From Candidatus Woesearchaeota archaeon (GTDB lineage Archaea > Nanobdellota > Nanobdellia > Woesearchaeales > B29-G15): a stretch of 64,000 bases of DNA. The position numbers were made by a program, and so were the translations under genes. The stretch is taken from contig JAFCCU010000010.1 of assembly GCA_017610005.1 (NCBI GenBank), positions 1 through 64,000 of the forward strand, in the 5' to 3' direction. The stretch's first letter is position 1. Each line of letters begins with the position of its first letter. This document shows, in pieces, positions 50,739-59,600 of this stretch. Under the pieces are notes generated by a model, which was not told the origin of the DNA, ran no database searches, and saw nothing but the letters and a program-made list of their open reading frames with translations.

Positions 50739-52203
50739 GATAAATCATCTCCCAAATTTTAGTATTAAGTTCATCAACATTAATTCTGATTTGTTTGGTT
50801 GAATCTCTATCTCTAACAGTAACTGTTTTGTCTTTCATTGAATCATAGTCTACTGTAATACAGTAAGGAGTCCCTAGCTCATCTTGCCTAGCGTACCTTC
50901 TTCCTATTGATCCACCTGCATCATAAAATGCATTAAAACGCTTTTGTAAGTTTTGGAAAATTTCTTTTGCATATTCTGCTAGACCATCTTTTTTTACAAG
51001 GGGCAATACTGCTACTTTTAATGGGGAGATTAATGGATTTAATTTAAGAACTACATTTCCCCGTTTTTTATCATCAAAATATGCATCAAAAAGTAAAACA
51101 AGTAACGCCCTTTCAATCCCTTGAGAAGGTTCAGCGGCAACAAAAGGAAGCACTTTTTTACTAACAGATTCATCAAAGACTTCTAGACTTTCTTTAGAAA
51201 CTTTTTGATGTTGTCCTAAATCAAATTGGCCCCGGTCAGCATCTCCATGTAATTCTTTCCATCCAAATGGAAATTTGTATTCAATATCCACACAGGCATT
51301 TGCATAGTGGGCTAGTTGATCTTTTGAATGAGGTTGTAATCTTAGGTTTTTCTCCTTAACCCCATATTTTACAAACCAGTTAAAAAATGCAGTAACCCAA
51401 TAGGCATGCCACTTTGAAGCAAAGACTTTTTTCTTTAAAAGTGAATCAACTGTAACTGTTTTAAAACTGTTTTTATCTGCGATATTTACTTTCGCTTTCC
51501 CATCATACATTGGACAATCATTTAATTTTTCTGGGTTTGTAAAAAACTCAATTTCAAATTGTTCAAATTCTCTTAATCTGAAAAGAAAGTTTCTTGGAGA
51601 AATTTCATTTCTAAATGCTTTTCCTACTTGTGCTATTCCAAAAGGCAATTTAACCCTTGAAGTTTGGTAGACATTTTTGAACGCTGCAAAGATTAACTGA
51701 GCAGTTTCCGGTCTTAAATATCCAGTACTCTTTTCATTTTTTTCAGGTCCGATATTTGTTTCAAACATTAGTTTAAATTCATTGGGTTCTTCTAAAATTC
51801 CTTTGCATTTTGGGCAAACAATTTTTTCTTTTTTTACTATCTTTCCAATTTCTTTTAGGCTTTCTCCTTCAACATTTTTCCCTGTTACATCTTCAATTAA
51901 GGTATCTACTCTAACATTAAATCCACAAGAAGAACATTTGGCCATAATATCAGAAAATTTTTCTGCATGTTCTGATGCAACCCAAACTTGAGGGTTAGTA
52001 ATAATTGCACCGTCAATCCCTACAACAAATTCATTTTTTGTTACAAAGTCATTCCAAAAAGCTTTTTTCACGTTGTTTTTAAGTTCAACACCCATTGGAC
52101 CATAATCATAAAATCCCTGTAGCCCACCAAATATTTCAGCTGTTTTAAAGACAAAGCCTTTTTTCTTACAAAATGCCGCTAATTCATCAATGCTTGGAGT
52201 CAT
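50719..52203 (-). CDS. glyS: glycyl-tRNA synthetase (class II, homodimeric type)
   Basis: The 494-residue protein matches archaeal/eukaryal GlyRS. The N-terminus has GLQGFYDYGPMGVELKNN. An inserted zinc-ribbon has CSSCGF and CPKC. ETAQLIFAAFKN and FRNEISPRNFLFRLREFEQ represent motif 2. The C-terminal anticodon-binding domain starts near residue 390. No truncation is seen. Confidence 0.95.
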   Translation of the reverse strand: MTPSIDELAAFCKKKGFVFKTAEIFGGLQGFYDYGPMGVELKNNVKKAFWNDFVTKNEFVVGIDGAIITNPQVWVASEHAEKFSDIMAKCSSCGFNVRVDTLIEDVTGKNVEGESLKEIGKIVKKEKIVCPKCKGILEEPNEFKLMFETNIGPEKNEKSTGYLRPETAQLIFAAFKNVYQTSRVKLPFGIAQVGKAFRNEISPRNFLFRLREFEQFEIEFFTNPEKLNDCPMYDGKAKVNIADKNSFKTVTVDSLLKKKVFASKWHAYWVTAFFNWFVKYGVKEKNLRLQPHSKDQLAHYANACVDIEYKFPFGWKELHGDADRGQFDLGQHQKVSKESLEVFDESVSKKVLPFVAAEPSQGIERALLVLLFDAYFDDKKRGNVVLKLNPLISPLKVAVLPLVKKDGLAEYAKEIFQNLQKRFNAFYDAGGSIGRRYARQDELGTPYCITVDYDSMKDKTVTVRDRDSTKQIRINVDELNTKIWEMIYLGKKFE

Positions 52204-52348
52204 TTGATATTTTATTTAAAAATCCTTTATAATCTTTTTCATTTGAAATACCTTAAAAGGGAGATTATAACCCTAAAAATGAAATTAGTTGTTTTATTTC
52301 GAAACATTAAAATAGTCTTTTGCCCTTAAATCTTAAAAAAGAGGGAAT

Positions 52349-53314
52349 ATGAGGAGAGCAGGAGATTATTTATCTGACGTAAGTCCTGAAGAGTGTTTTC
52401 ATTTATATGATGGGAGTTTTGTTCGCAATTTAAATGAGCTTTTAATTAAAATCCAATCTATGAGTGATAATTCTTTTGGAAATCATGTGGGTAAATATAG
52501 GGATGATTTTATCCCTTGGATTCAAAATTCAATTGGAGATAAAACTCTTGTAGCCCAGCTTATGGGTGTTAAAAAAAAAACATTTTATGAAGCAAGAATT
52601 GCAAAAAGAATCAGGAGATTAGAGCTCGGTGAGACTCTTATTAAATCTTCAATGTTTTTAGGCTCTCAAGTTAAGAAGAAGACAATTAGATATGGGCCAT
52701 TATTTGTTTTTTCAATGATTCTTTTTATGGTGTTTCAGGTAGGATACTTAACTAATCTTCATTTTGCTGCAGAACTTCAAATAAGAGAAGTTGCATTAAA
52801 AATGGATAATTTTATTGTTAAGCAATTAATAGCAGATAATGTGCTCTTTAAACATCTTGTAGGAATAGAACATCTGTTGAATTTAACTGTGAACAAAACT
52901 ACATATATGCTGGAATCAAACTTTTCATCGTCTCCTTTTTTATTCCCCGGCCCCCTTTCTCCTCAAAATAGGATTGATGAAAGTCAGATAAGAATTACTA
53001 ATAGGTCTTTTTCTGTTATTGTTAATAATCCTCAGTGGTCAAGGATTTCTGATACTAAAAGCATGGAGCCTGTACTAATGTGGGGAGCAAATTCAGTCGG
53101 GATAATCCCAAAAGATGTAACTGATATTGGAGAAGGGGACATCATCAGCTATCAGGATGTTTTTAATGATACGGTCATCCATAGGGTTATGGAAGTAGGT
53201 TATGATGAAGAAGGATGGTTTGCGGTAACAAAAGGGGATTCAAATTATTATGAAGATCCATTTAAGGTGCGCTTCTCCCAAGTTAGAAGAATTCTTATTG
53301 CAATTATTTATTAA
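52349..53314 (+). CDS. signal peptidase I-like protease with N-terminal cytoplasmic extension
   Basis: The C-terminal 110 residues carry signal peptidase I signatures: TKSMEPVL with the nucleophile Ser, VIHRVMEV with the His used by archaeal/ER-type enzymes, and VTKGDSNYYEDP. Unlike ordinary signal peptidases, about 110 residues precede a TM helix (near 115-135). They include a helix-turn-helix-like AQLMGVKKKTFYEARIAK. A 60-residue stalk then leads to the protease domain. It stands alone on its strand directly before the second surface locus, so dedicated processing of those proteins is an attractive inference. Confidence 0.8.
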   Translation: MRRAGDYLSDVSPEECFHLYDGSFVRNLNELLIKIQSMSDNSFGNHVGKYRDDFIPWIQNSIGDKTLVAQLMGVKKKTFYEARIAKRIRRLELGETLIKSSMFLGSQVKKKTIRYGPLFVFSMILFMVFQVGYLTNLHFAAELQIREVALKMDNFIVKQLIADNVLFKHLVGIEHLLNLTVNKTTYMLESNFSSSPFLFPGPLSPQNRIDESQIRITNRSFSVIVNNPQWSRISDTKSMEPVLMWGANSVGIIPKDVTDIGEGDIISYQDVFNDTVIHRVMEVGYDEEGWFAVTKGDSNYYEDPFKVRFSQVRRILIAIIY

Positions 53315-53353
53315 ATTGTGAAAAATTGAATTAAGGCTAATCTTATCAATATG

Positions 53354-53519
53354 ATTACATTTCAACTACATAACAATTACATTAAGCATATATCTCTCCT
53401 GTTAATATACTAAAACGTAACATTTATATATTACTTACAGATTACATAGTAATTACATCTAACATATTTAGCCCCACTTTTTTATTTTTTATTTACAGAA
53501 CAATTACAAACCAATTACA
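53354..53519. promoter_or_regulatory. ATTACA repeat array and promoter before the RHH genes
   Basis: Six copies of ATTACA lie at 53354, 53376, 53441, 53452, 53503 and 53514. Three of the gaps are 22, 11 and 11 bp, that is whole helical turns. A TATA box (CATTTATATA) is at 53421-53430, so repeats flank it on both sides. The last copy abuts the first RHH start codon. The arrangement fits operator sites for the RHH proteins. Confidence 0.6.
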
Positions 53520-53520
53520 A

Positions 53521-53670
53521 ATGACAGAGATTGATGTATTAAACATAAGGGTGCCAAAGAAGATAGTTCTATGGCTGGATTCTTTAGTTGTTAGGGGATT
53601 ATACAAATCTCGCGCAGAAGCAATAAGGGATTTTACAAGAGAATATATTCTTAAGGGGGATAAACTTTGA
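53521..53670 (+). CDS. ribbon-helix-helix protein 1 of the second surface locus
   Basis: The 49-residue frame from the ATG at 53521 encodes NIRVPKKIVLWLDSLV, then YKSRAEAIRDFTREYIL, the CopG-type ribbon-helix-helix pattern. The stop overlaps the next start (TTGA). With the repeat array directly upstream, autoregulation is likely. Confidence 0.8.
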   Translation: MTEIDVLNIRVPKKIVLWLDSLVVRGLYKSRAEAIRDFTREYILKGDKL

Positions 53671-53876
53671 ATGATGTAATTGTTTCAGTTAGGATGCCAA
53701 AAGGACTCTCTACTGCACTAAAAAATCTTGCTGAGACAAATCATTTTATGGATGTTAGTGAAGCTGTTAGAAGTATTCTCCGGGCCCAATACCTTGACAA
53801 GGCTAAAGAAGAAATTTCTATTGAAAATGATGAAATCTTAAAGAAATTAAAGGCAGTGATGGGTGAGACGAAATGA
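53667..53876 (+). CDS. ribbon-helix-helix protein 2 of the second surface locus
   Basis: The 69-residue frame starts at a TTG that overlaps the previous stop. No later in-frame start leaves the strand-forming VIVSVRMPK intact. SVRMPKGLSTALKNLAE and VSEAVRSILRAQYL fit the RHH fold, and the C-terminal 25 residues are a charged helix. The stop overlaps the next ATG by 4 nt. It may form hetero- or homodimers with its neighbour. Confidence 0.8.
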   Translation: MNDVIVSVRMPKGLSTALKNLAETNHFMDVSEAVRSILRAQYLDKAKEEISIENDEILKKLKAVMGETK

Positions 53877-56674
53877 AAAGATTAAGTCTCATTTTAGCAT
53901 TAATATTATGCATAAGTATTGTATCCGCATCTACTCAGTGGGATATTGAAGACGTTGTTTATGAAAATAAAGTATATTTAAATGACACATTAAGTGTTAA
54001 TGTAACCCTAATTGAAATAAACGGAACAGTAAATGAAACTTATGAATGGGAGATTGGAGGGCAGTTATTCAATTTATCTAATAATATAATAACTGATCTT
54101 GATACTAGTGAACTTGGAGAGCAGAATTTTGAAGTTAAGTTAACGTTAGGAAACAGTACAGTTTTTGAAGAAGTATATTATTATAATGTAACAACTGACT
54201 GGGATAATGATGGTTATCAAGCAATTATATTTGGAGGAGATGACTGTAATGATTTAAATGAATCAATTTCTTTAGGAGCAACTGAGATTATTAATAATGG
54301 AATTGATGATGATTGTAATCCTTTAACTCCAGATATTGTGACAGACATTAACCCAACAAAAGAAAGGTATGGATTATCTGAGGCAATCAAAGTTGAGGTA
54401 ATTGCTTTACCTGGGGGGATAGTCCCCTTGGCAATATATAATGTTGTTTCTAATGAGGTAGTTTATTCCAATAATATTTCTGGAAATTTTCCATTAAATG
54501 TTTCAATAACTGGGTTAAAAGAAGTTGGGAATTATTCAATTAATTTAGATAATAGGGGTTTTTTAGAAGAGCTGTCACAATTTGAAATTTATAATTCATT
54601 AACTGCAGACATTGATATTGCACCAAATAACCCCTGGGTTAATCAAGAGGCTATTTTTGAAGTGGATAATGCGGGCGGAGGATTTTCCCCATATGATTAC
54701 AAATGGACTTTTGGGGATGGCAAAACTTCAACTGAACGAGATACAAAACATACTTACACTAAGGTTGCGGACTTTAATGTACAGTTAGAACTTACTGATC
54801 AAGAAGGAAATAAAAGAATTTTTAGTGAAGGGGTATCCATCCAACAAACTTATTCAGTTACAATTATTGCAAGAGATATGGCAAATGATGCACCAATTAG
54901 TGGTGCTGAAGTAATAATTGATGACTTTGTTGAGACTACAGATGCTAATGGGAGAGCAACATTTAGACTCACTGATGATAATTATCATGTAGGGATATTT
55001 GATGAAGATTATGAGATGGAGAGTGAATCAGTTAGAGTAACAAAAACCCAGGAGTTTATAATCCCAATGAAGAAGATCTTTAGAGATTTAACTCCTCCAC
55101 AAATTGAATTGATTAGTCCTTCAAGTGAGGAATATTTCTTTAAAAGAGATTTGGACTTTACTTTCCGGGCCCAGGATGGAGATGACTTTTCCTGTAAATT
55201 GATGTTAAGTGATAATAATGAATGGTGGAATGAAAGAAAAGTGTTTACTAGTATGGCTAATGGTACAGATACAAAAGTAACACTTTTAGGGTTTGAGGAT
55301 TCTGACTTTTATTGGAAAGTAGAATGCATTGATGATTCAGGCAATGTTGCAGAAACAAATAGTTGGAAATTTAATGTTAATCTATCTGAAAATGCAATGG
55401 CCGGAGTAGAGTATAAATTAATTGATCAAGAAACTAAAAATAGGACTAATGATTTAAAAATCCAGATTGATAATTTATTATCTCAAGGGACTTCTTTTTC
55501 AGGGCTTCAAGGAGAGGTTGCTACACTAATTGAATGGAGAAACTCATTAAATGAAAATAAGAGAAAATTGGATATTTTAACAAGTGATGTTTATAACTTA
55601 AGATTTAGAAAAGTTAACAACTCTAATCGGGTTGAAATGAGTAATAATATCATAGAAAGGATTGATTTAATATTGGCAGATAGTGTGGCGGAAATTGTAG
55701 TTTCCGGTACAGAGAGTTTTGTATATTATCCTACATCAAATGAACTTGGGAATATTTCACGGCGTTTTATTGAGGCTCAGGGGTATGATCCTACTTTGTA
55801 TAATACCAATCCTTATGAAGAAAAAAATGAAGCCTTGCAATCAAAATATTCTGCCACCGTGAATTTATTTCATATTAAGTTTACTTATCTTGACGGGAGT
55901 GAAAAGGAATTTACTTTAGTTCACAAAGTGATGGATTCATTTACCCCGCAGGATAATATTTCTCTTGTAGAGTATATCCCAAAATCAATTGTAGAAAATG
56001 CAGATAATTTACAGATTATTAGTGATAATGAATTATTAAAAGATCCATTAATTAGGTTTTTTGGAGGAGATGTGGTTTATCTTGCCCCTGGCCATATTGA
56101 ATTTGAAGAATTTCAAAAAAGCCATTTGGTGGTCATGAATAATGAAGTATTTTTAGAGGAAAGAAATGCAATTACTGGATTTTCAGTTATGGGACTATTT
56201 ACTGATGGATCTAGTTTTGCATTTGTCGGGGCATTAATTGCTGTTGTTTTAATTGGTAATTACCTCTTATTTACTCTTGGAGTATTCAGAAGGATGTTTA
56301 ATAAAAAAAATGATTATAAGAATACTTCGAAAATTGACTCTTTAATTTTAGAAGCAAATGAATATATTGATAATAATAAAATCGAAGAGGCATTAATTTT
56401 ATTTAAAGAGATTGAATTATTCTTCAAAGATTTAAGTTCCAGAAGGAAAAAAAGTGTTGTTGGGGATATCCAGGGCCTTGCAGATTCAATTAATTTATCT
56501 AAAATTGATGCCTTGTGCAATAATACAGTATATTTAGTTGAGAACTCAAAATTAGATGAAGCTAAAAAAATCTTTAATCAATTGTTGTCTTATTATAATA
56601 GTTTATCAGATAAAGTTAAGGTAGATATAAACCCTAGATTAACAAGCTTAAGGGGGTTAGTCAATGGAGGGTGA
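53873..56674 (+). CDS. Ig/PKD extracellular protein with TM helix and cytoplasmic helical domain
   Basis: The 933-residue protein has a signal sequence and a MopE-like metal-binding segment (DWDNDGYQ and GIDDDCN). A PKD domain (WTFGDG near residue 285), a carboxypeptidase-regulatory-like domain (about 325-390) and an Ig-like unit follow. Further on are a helical stretch, a beta domain with LVEYIPKSIVENA, a TM helix near 785-810 and about 120 residues of cytoplasmic helices. This order parallels the 830-residue protein at 31693-34185. It is coupled to the upstream RHH gene by a 4-nt overlap and overlaps the ATPase gene by 11 nt. A membrane-spanning receptor or scaffold role is inferred. Confidence 0.85.
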   Translation: MKRLSLILALILCISIVSASTQWDIEDVVYENKVYLNDTLSVNVTLIEINGTVNETYEWEIGGQLFNLSNNIITDLDTSELGEQNFEVKLTLGNSTVFEEVYYYNVTTDWDNDGYQAIIFGGDDCNDLNESISLGATEIINNGIDDDCNPLTPDIVTDINPTKERYGLSEAIKVEVIALPGGIVPLAIYNVVSNEVVYSNNISGNFPLNVSITGLKEVGNYSINLDNRGFLEELSQFEIYNSLTADIDIAPNNPWVNQEAIFEVDNAGGGFSPYDYKWTFGDGKTSTERDTKHTYTKVADFNVQLELTDQEGNKRIFSEGVSIQQTYSVTIIARDMANDAPISGAEVIIDDFVETTDANGRATFRLTDDNYHVGIFDEDYEMESESVRVTKTQEFIIPMKKIFRDLTPPQIELISPSSEEYFFKRDLDFTFRAQDGDDFSCKLMLSDNNEWWNERKVFTSMANGTDTKVTLLGFEDSDFYWKVECIDDSGNVAETNSWKFNVNLSENAMAGVEYKLIDQETKNRTNDLKIQIDNLLSQGTSFSGLQGEVATLIEWRNSLNENKRKLDILTSDVYNLRFRKVNNSNRVEMSNNIIERIDLILADSVAEIVVSGTESFVYYPTSNELGNISRRFIEAQGYDPTLYNTNPYEEKNEALQSKYSATVNLFHIKFTYLDGSEKEFTLVHKVMDSFTPQDNISLVEYIPKSIVENADNLQIISDNELLKDPLIRFFGGDVVYLAPGHIEFEEFQKSHLVVMNNEVFLEERNAITGFSVMGLFTDGSSFAFVGALIAVVLIGNYLLFTLGVFRRMFNKKNDYKNTSKIDSLILEANEYIDNNKIEEALILFKEIELFFKDLSSRRKKSVVGDIQGLADSINLSKIDALCNNTVYLVENSKLDEAKKIFNQLLSYYNSLSDKVKVDINPRLTSLRGLVNGG

Positions 56675-59600
56675 GTGGAAGCTAAAGGCAGGAATTGCAG
56701 GTATTATTTTAGTTACACTTATCTTATCTGGGATGGGGCTGATGATTGTTCAGTACTATGTAGGATATGCAGTATTGCAAGGGGAAGGCGGGACCATTAC
56801 TAAGATGAATATCGCAGATGTAAGACTTGCTAATTACTGGCATGGTTTTTTTGGGGTTGCAGTGATGGTTCAGGAGTTTGATTACCAGCAAAAATATGAA
56901 ATTGATGAGTATGGGATTGACATTTACAATTTACTTTTTCCTTGTCTCGAATCTGGAGAAAGCCATGAAGTTTATGCTGCTTTAACCCCGGATATTAACT
57001 GGGAAACAATTGGGCCTGCTAACCCAGAGTATTTTGATAATTATTTTGACATTGCACATCTTCAGAGTGCATCGTATGCATTTACTGATAACATTACTAT
57101 TGAATTAGGTAATAGGAATATTACTGGGATACCTGCAACTTACCTCTTTGTAAACTCCTCCTCACAAAAAGAAAAATTTGCTCAAGGGTTGTTGCAAGAT
57201 GGTAATGGAAATCCGATTATTGTAACTAATGTTGAGGGATTCACTGCAGGGTTTACTGGGGACGTCATAAATTATCAATTAATGGTTCCTGCGTGGCCAG
57301 ATCTGGAGACCATGTATTACTTTTTTACAGATCCATTTGATACTTGTCCAGAAGGGTTTGGGCAATTAGAACCTCCTGGTAATGTTACCGGGGTTGTGAC
57401 AGATGCCACAAATGGAAATCCAATTGCATATGCAAGAGTTGTTGTTGCAGGGGGGATTGCTGTAACTGGGGCAAATGGCACATATATGATGGCGGTTCAA
57501 GGGGGAACTTGGAAAGCAATTGCAATGGCAAATAACTATTTTAATAAGGTACTAAATGTTACAATCTATTCTGGGAAAACCACTATTTTAAATATTCCCT
57601 TAGAACGTGAGGCAGAAGTTTCTGAAAGTACAAGAACTAGTTCTGGATCTGGATCTGGCGTGGGGCCAGGGCAGTCAGTTGGTCCAGGAATTGGGCCTTA
57701 TCTTGAGGAACCAAAAAAAACAGAAGGAATTGACCATTTTATCACAACTCAAAAAATTGATAGGACGCTTAGGATGGGGCAATTTTATGAGGATGAGATT
57801 TTTATTTTTAATTATGGATCTAAGGCAGTTGAATTAGATATAGAAGTTGCAGGTAATGTATCTGATGTAATTGGGATTGATAAAGAAAAATTGTATGTTA
57901 AACCAGATTCTCATGAAAGTTTTATGGTAACGGTTTTTGGAAAAGGGGCTCCTGGGAAATATAATGGTTCCATTAAATTATACGGTACTTTTGATGATGA
58001 AATTCCTGTTGAACTTTTGTTAACAACTAAAGAAAAGTTACCTATTGAAGCATTATTATTAGATGTAATCCCTTTAACTCCTAAGATCTTTAGGGGGGGG
58101 CAATTGAAGTTTAAAACTGACTTAAGAAATTTGTTAACTGATCTTAGATATAATGTTTCTTTGTCTTATTATTTAATGAATCCTAGAGAGAATGGTTCTT
58201 ATTATTTGGGATCTGATTTTAAACCTTTAAAAACATCATTGTCTTTGATTAAGAATTATAATCTGCCAAAAAATTTAACTCTTGGAGATCATATTCTAAA
58301 CATTAGGGCAGAATATCTTAATATTACAACAGAAGCAAATACCGTAGTAACTTTAGGTGATCCTTTTTATAAAAAGAAAATCTTTGGAGTAATTCCAGCA
58401 TGGGTAATTGGTCTTTTCATTGGATTAATCGGAGTTGGAGCGTTTTTACTTTGGTTTGTTAAGAAAAAACTTGAAGATAAGAAGAGGTACCATCTAAAAG
58501 TATCTATGAAAACACTACCTCAGAAAGGGCCTGCAAGAAATGTGTATATGGGAAAGATTGCTGAAACAAATAAAGCAACGTATTTTGATTTAAATAAACT
58601 TACAACTCACGCAATTGTTGCAGGATCAACAGGTGGTGGAAAAACTATTTCTGCACAAGTATTAGTTGAAGAGTGTTTAAAAAATAATATTGCAGTAGTT
58701 GTTTTTGATCCAACAGCCCAGTGGTCTGGTTACTTAAGAAAATGTGAAGCGGAAAGTATGCTTAAGTTATATCCGGATTATGGGTTAAAAAGAGAAGATG
58801 CAAGAGCATTTGATGGTAATATCCGGCAAATTCAGGATGCAAGAGAGAAAATACACTTAAAAAAATTTTTCAAACCAGGAGAGATTCAGGTTTTTACAAT
58901 AGATAAACTTGATCCAAAGGATATTGATTTATTTGTAACAAATACTGTTAGGGAAGTTTTCCATGAACACTTTGACGAAGAACCAGAATTAAAATATTTA
59001 ATGGTTTATGATGAGGTCCATAGACTTTTGCCAAGATTTGGGGGGTCAGGAGAAGGTTTTATTCAGATTGAAAGAGCATGTCGAGAGTTTAGAAAGTGGG
59101 GGATTGGAGTTTTATTAGTCTCGCAGGTATTAACAGATTTCGCATCTCAAATTAAGGCAAATATCAACTCTGAGATTCAGATGAGAACAAGGGATGAAGG
59201 AGACTTAAAAAGGATTGCAACAAAGTATGGAAAAGAAGTTTTAAGGTCACTTGTTAAGGCGCAAGTTGGAACGGGTATGCTTGAAAATCCTGCATGGAAT
59301 ATGGGTAAACCTTACTTTGTACAATTTAGACCAATTCTTCATTCAGTCCATAGATTAACCGATGAAGAGCTTGCAAAATACAATAAGTATAATGAAATTA
59401 TTGATGATATGGAATTCCAAATTGCACAGCTAAAAAAATTAGAAGAGGATGTCTTTGATCTAGAACTAGAGTTAAAGTTGGCACTGGATAAGGTTAAATC
59501 TGGAAACTTTAACATGGTAGATATTTATTTGGAAGGCATTAAACCAGAGATTGAGAAACGCTGGACAAAGATAGGGAAAAAACCAGAGCATAAGCAAATT

